From a virus, in the IMG/VR virus record IMGVR_UViG_3300044631_002094, positions 1 to 37,858 of that record: a stretch of DNA of 37,858 nt; one strand, given 5' to 3'. The notes under the pieces were generated by a model. That model was not told where the DNA came from. It did no database searches and saw nothing but the letters and a program-made list of their open reading frames with translations. The translations under genes were made by a program, and so were the position numbers. Position 1 is the first letter of the stretch. Each line of letters opens with the position of its first letter. This document shows positions 36,495 through 37,858 of the stretch, piece by piece.

Positions 36495-37858
36495 TGGCTA
36501 AGTTAAAAGATGATGATGTTATTGGGATTATCCAGTCCTATTGGGGTGACATTGGGCAATATAACACCGACTTGACCAGAGAGAGGACGTTAGGTCTTAA
36601 GTATTACAATCGTGATTTATTTGGCGGTGAGAAAGAGGGATGGAGTGAGTTTGTATCCTCTGATGTCTTTGATGCTGTTGAGTGGACGTTGGCAGAGTGC
36701 ATGGATATATACTTTAGCACTTCACCCATTGGATCGTTTGTGGCTGAGAACATGAACGATATACAAGCGGCAGAGCAAGAAACCAAGATGGTGAAAACCA
36801 TTATTGAGGAACAGAACAATGGGTTCTTGTTGTTTTACACGTGGCTAAAGGATGCTTTGATTCAGAAAAATGGGATTGTCAAAGTTTATTGGGACGATGT
36901 GGTCAACAAAGAACGCGAGACCTACAAGATGCAATCGTTTGAGGCGTTTTCGGCTTTGATGGAAGATAAGGATGTAGAGGTTAAGGCTGCCACAGCGTTT
37001 CTTGGTGAGCAAGAGTTATCCATTGAAGAGATACAGATGATGCCGCCTGAAATGACGATGATGGCTAGGTTTGATGTGGATTGTGTCAGAAAAAGTGATG
37101 TGTCACAGGTTCGTATTGAGTGTGTGCAGCCTGAAAACTTTTATGTGGATAAAACGCATTCGAGTTTAAATCTTGATGAGGCTATGTTTGTGGCTGAACG
37201 TGTGTTTGCGCGTCGTTCTGATTTGGTGGCTGCTGGTTATAGTTTAGAGAAGATTGAGCGTGTTCCTAAGACAACGATTCTGTTTAATTCTGAGGAAGAG
37301 CGGGCGAGGGATTCGGATCGCTTGAGTTCGTTTCAGAATGTTGGTGCGGGCGATAAAAGCACGTTTACGGATCGCGTTGAGATTATGGAAACATACTTTC
37401 GGGCAGATGTTAAGAACAATGGGGATATGCGGTTATACCGTGCCATTGTTGGCGGAACGTTTGGCTATGGGCAGACTGGAAATGGTGTGACTGTGGTGTT
37501 GGAATGTGAGGAGACGGATTCGATTCCTTACTGTGCATTGTCACCAAACATTGTGCCTCACAGGTTTTGGGGTATTTCTAAGTATGACGAGATTGGGGAT
37601 ATTCAGCGGTATAAAAGTACGTTGTTGCGTGGTACGTTGAACAACATGATGCAGCACAATGCGCCTGTGACGATTGTACCTGATACAACGGGATTGGATA
37701 CAAAGATGCTGGCGGATGCTGATCCAGGGGGTGTGATTCCAGCGGCAAATACGGATGGCATATTGCCATTGAACGTGGAGTATGTGGCGGACAAGAACAT
37801 ACCGATATTGGGGCTGTTGGACGAGTTAGCGGAGCGTCGCACGGGTATATCGAAGGTG
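36494..37858 (+). CDS. Portal protein, N-terminal part (runs off the window)
   Basis: 455 codons open to the window end; the reading frame continues at base 3 of the window. N-terminus MAKLKDDDVIGIIQSYWGDI, then helices and a beta-rich core (YCALSPNIVPHRFWGISKYD); like P22-type portals it follows the large terminase directly. Full product 753 aa. Confidence 0.87.
   Translation, partial: MAKLKDDDVIGIIQSYWGDIGQYNTDLTRERTLGLKYYNRDLFGGEKEGWSEFVSSDVFDAVEWTLAECMDIYFSTSPIGSFVAENMNDIQAAEQETKMVKTIIEEQNNGFLLFYTWLKDALIQKNGIVKVYWDDVVNKERETYKMQSFEAFSALMEDKDVEVKAATAFLGEQELSIEEIQMMPPEMTMMARFDVDCVRKSDVSQVRIECVQPENFYVDKTHSSLNLDEAMFVAERVFARRSDLVAAGYSLEKIERVPKTTILFNSEEERARDSDRLSSFQNVGAGDKSTFTDRVEIMETYFRADVKNNGDMRLYRAIVGGTFGYGQTGNGVTVVLECEETDSIPYCALSPNIVPHRFWGISKYDEIGDIQRYKSTLLRGTLNNMMQHNAPVTIVPDTTGLDTKMLADADPGGVIPAANTDGILPLNVEYVADKNIPILGLLDELAERRTGISKV
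37677..37858. repeat. Terminal direct repeat, right copy (circular overlap)
   Basis: Same 182 bases as 1-182, one silent mismatch. See left copy. Confidence 0.93.

Overview
The window is a complete, or nearly complete, genome of a tailed double-stranded DNA phage with a P22/podovirus-type virion. It is opened inside the portal gene. The first 182 bases recur at the end (37677-37858) with one silent mismatch, so the unit closes to a circle of about 37,676 bp and the portal reads across the junction (753 aa in all). No integrase, lysogeny cassette, DNA or RNA polymerase, primase, helicase or tRNA is seen. The host is probably a Gram-negative bacterium, perhaps a proteobacterium: genes carry strong Shine-Dalgarno sites, one protein has a Sec-type signal peptide, and the lysis genes are a GH24 muramidase and a 3-TM-type holin. 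The exact host cannot be read from the sequence.

Layout. (1) Rightward late operon, 34.7 kb through the junction to 17.8 kb: small and large terminase, portal, scaffold, SU10-like major capsid protein, a strong terminator, head-tail adaptor, gp10-like DNA-stabilisation protein, a GNAT enzyme, three large putative ejection proteins, a tail fibre with its partner, and a run of Thr/Gly-rich putative decoration or adhesin proteins ending in an eight-repeat protein and two micro-genes. (2) Leftward operon, 22.7 to 17.8 kb: small orphans, a PD-(D/E)XK-like nuclease and a Sak4-like annealing ATPase upstream, lysis genes downstream. (3) A short rightward HTH operon at 22.8-23.3 kb. (4) A leftward set of small genes, 25.0 to 23.4 kb, including a DUF551 protein and an exported protein. 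(5) A rightward replication operon, 25.0 to 29.1 kb, around a DUF1376-type initiator with origin-like iterons inside its gene. (6) A leftward early-type operon cluster, 34.6 to 29.4 kb, of about 17 small mostly orphan genes, including an HTH-pentapeptide-repeat fusion.

How it works together (inference). Early operons start at sigma70-like promoters with a shared -10 environment; several have palindromes in the -35/-10 spacer, which suggests phage repressors. The DUF1376 protein would recruit host replication machinery to the iterons, while Sak4 and the nuclease process DNA ends and concatemers. The late operon builds the virion, and a holin plus muramidase lyse the cell.

Most unusual regions: the control region of the replication gene (25.6-25.83 kb), with four ATGGG motifs phased at exactly 10 bp, a consensus -10, and a ~75-nt leader or small RNA that ends in a terminator and carries an 8-nt perfect complement to the downstream ribosome-binding site; two unrelated proteins that join a DNA-binding N-terminus to pentapeptide repeats; a structured 270-bp gap between convergent operons (29.13-29.40 kb); a duplicated mini-gene; and operators that fill promoter spacers.
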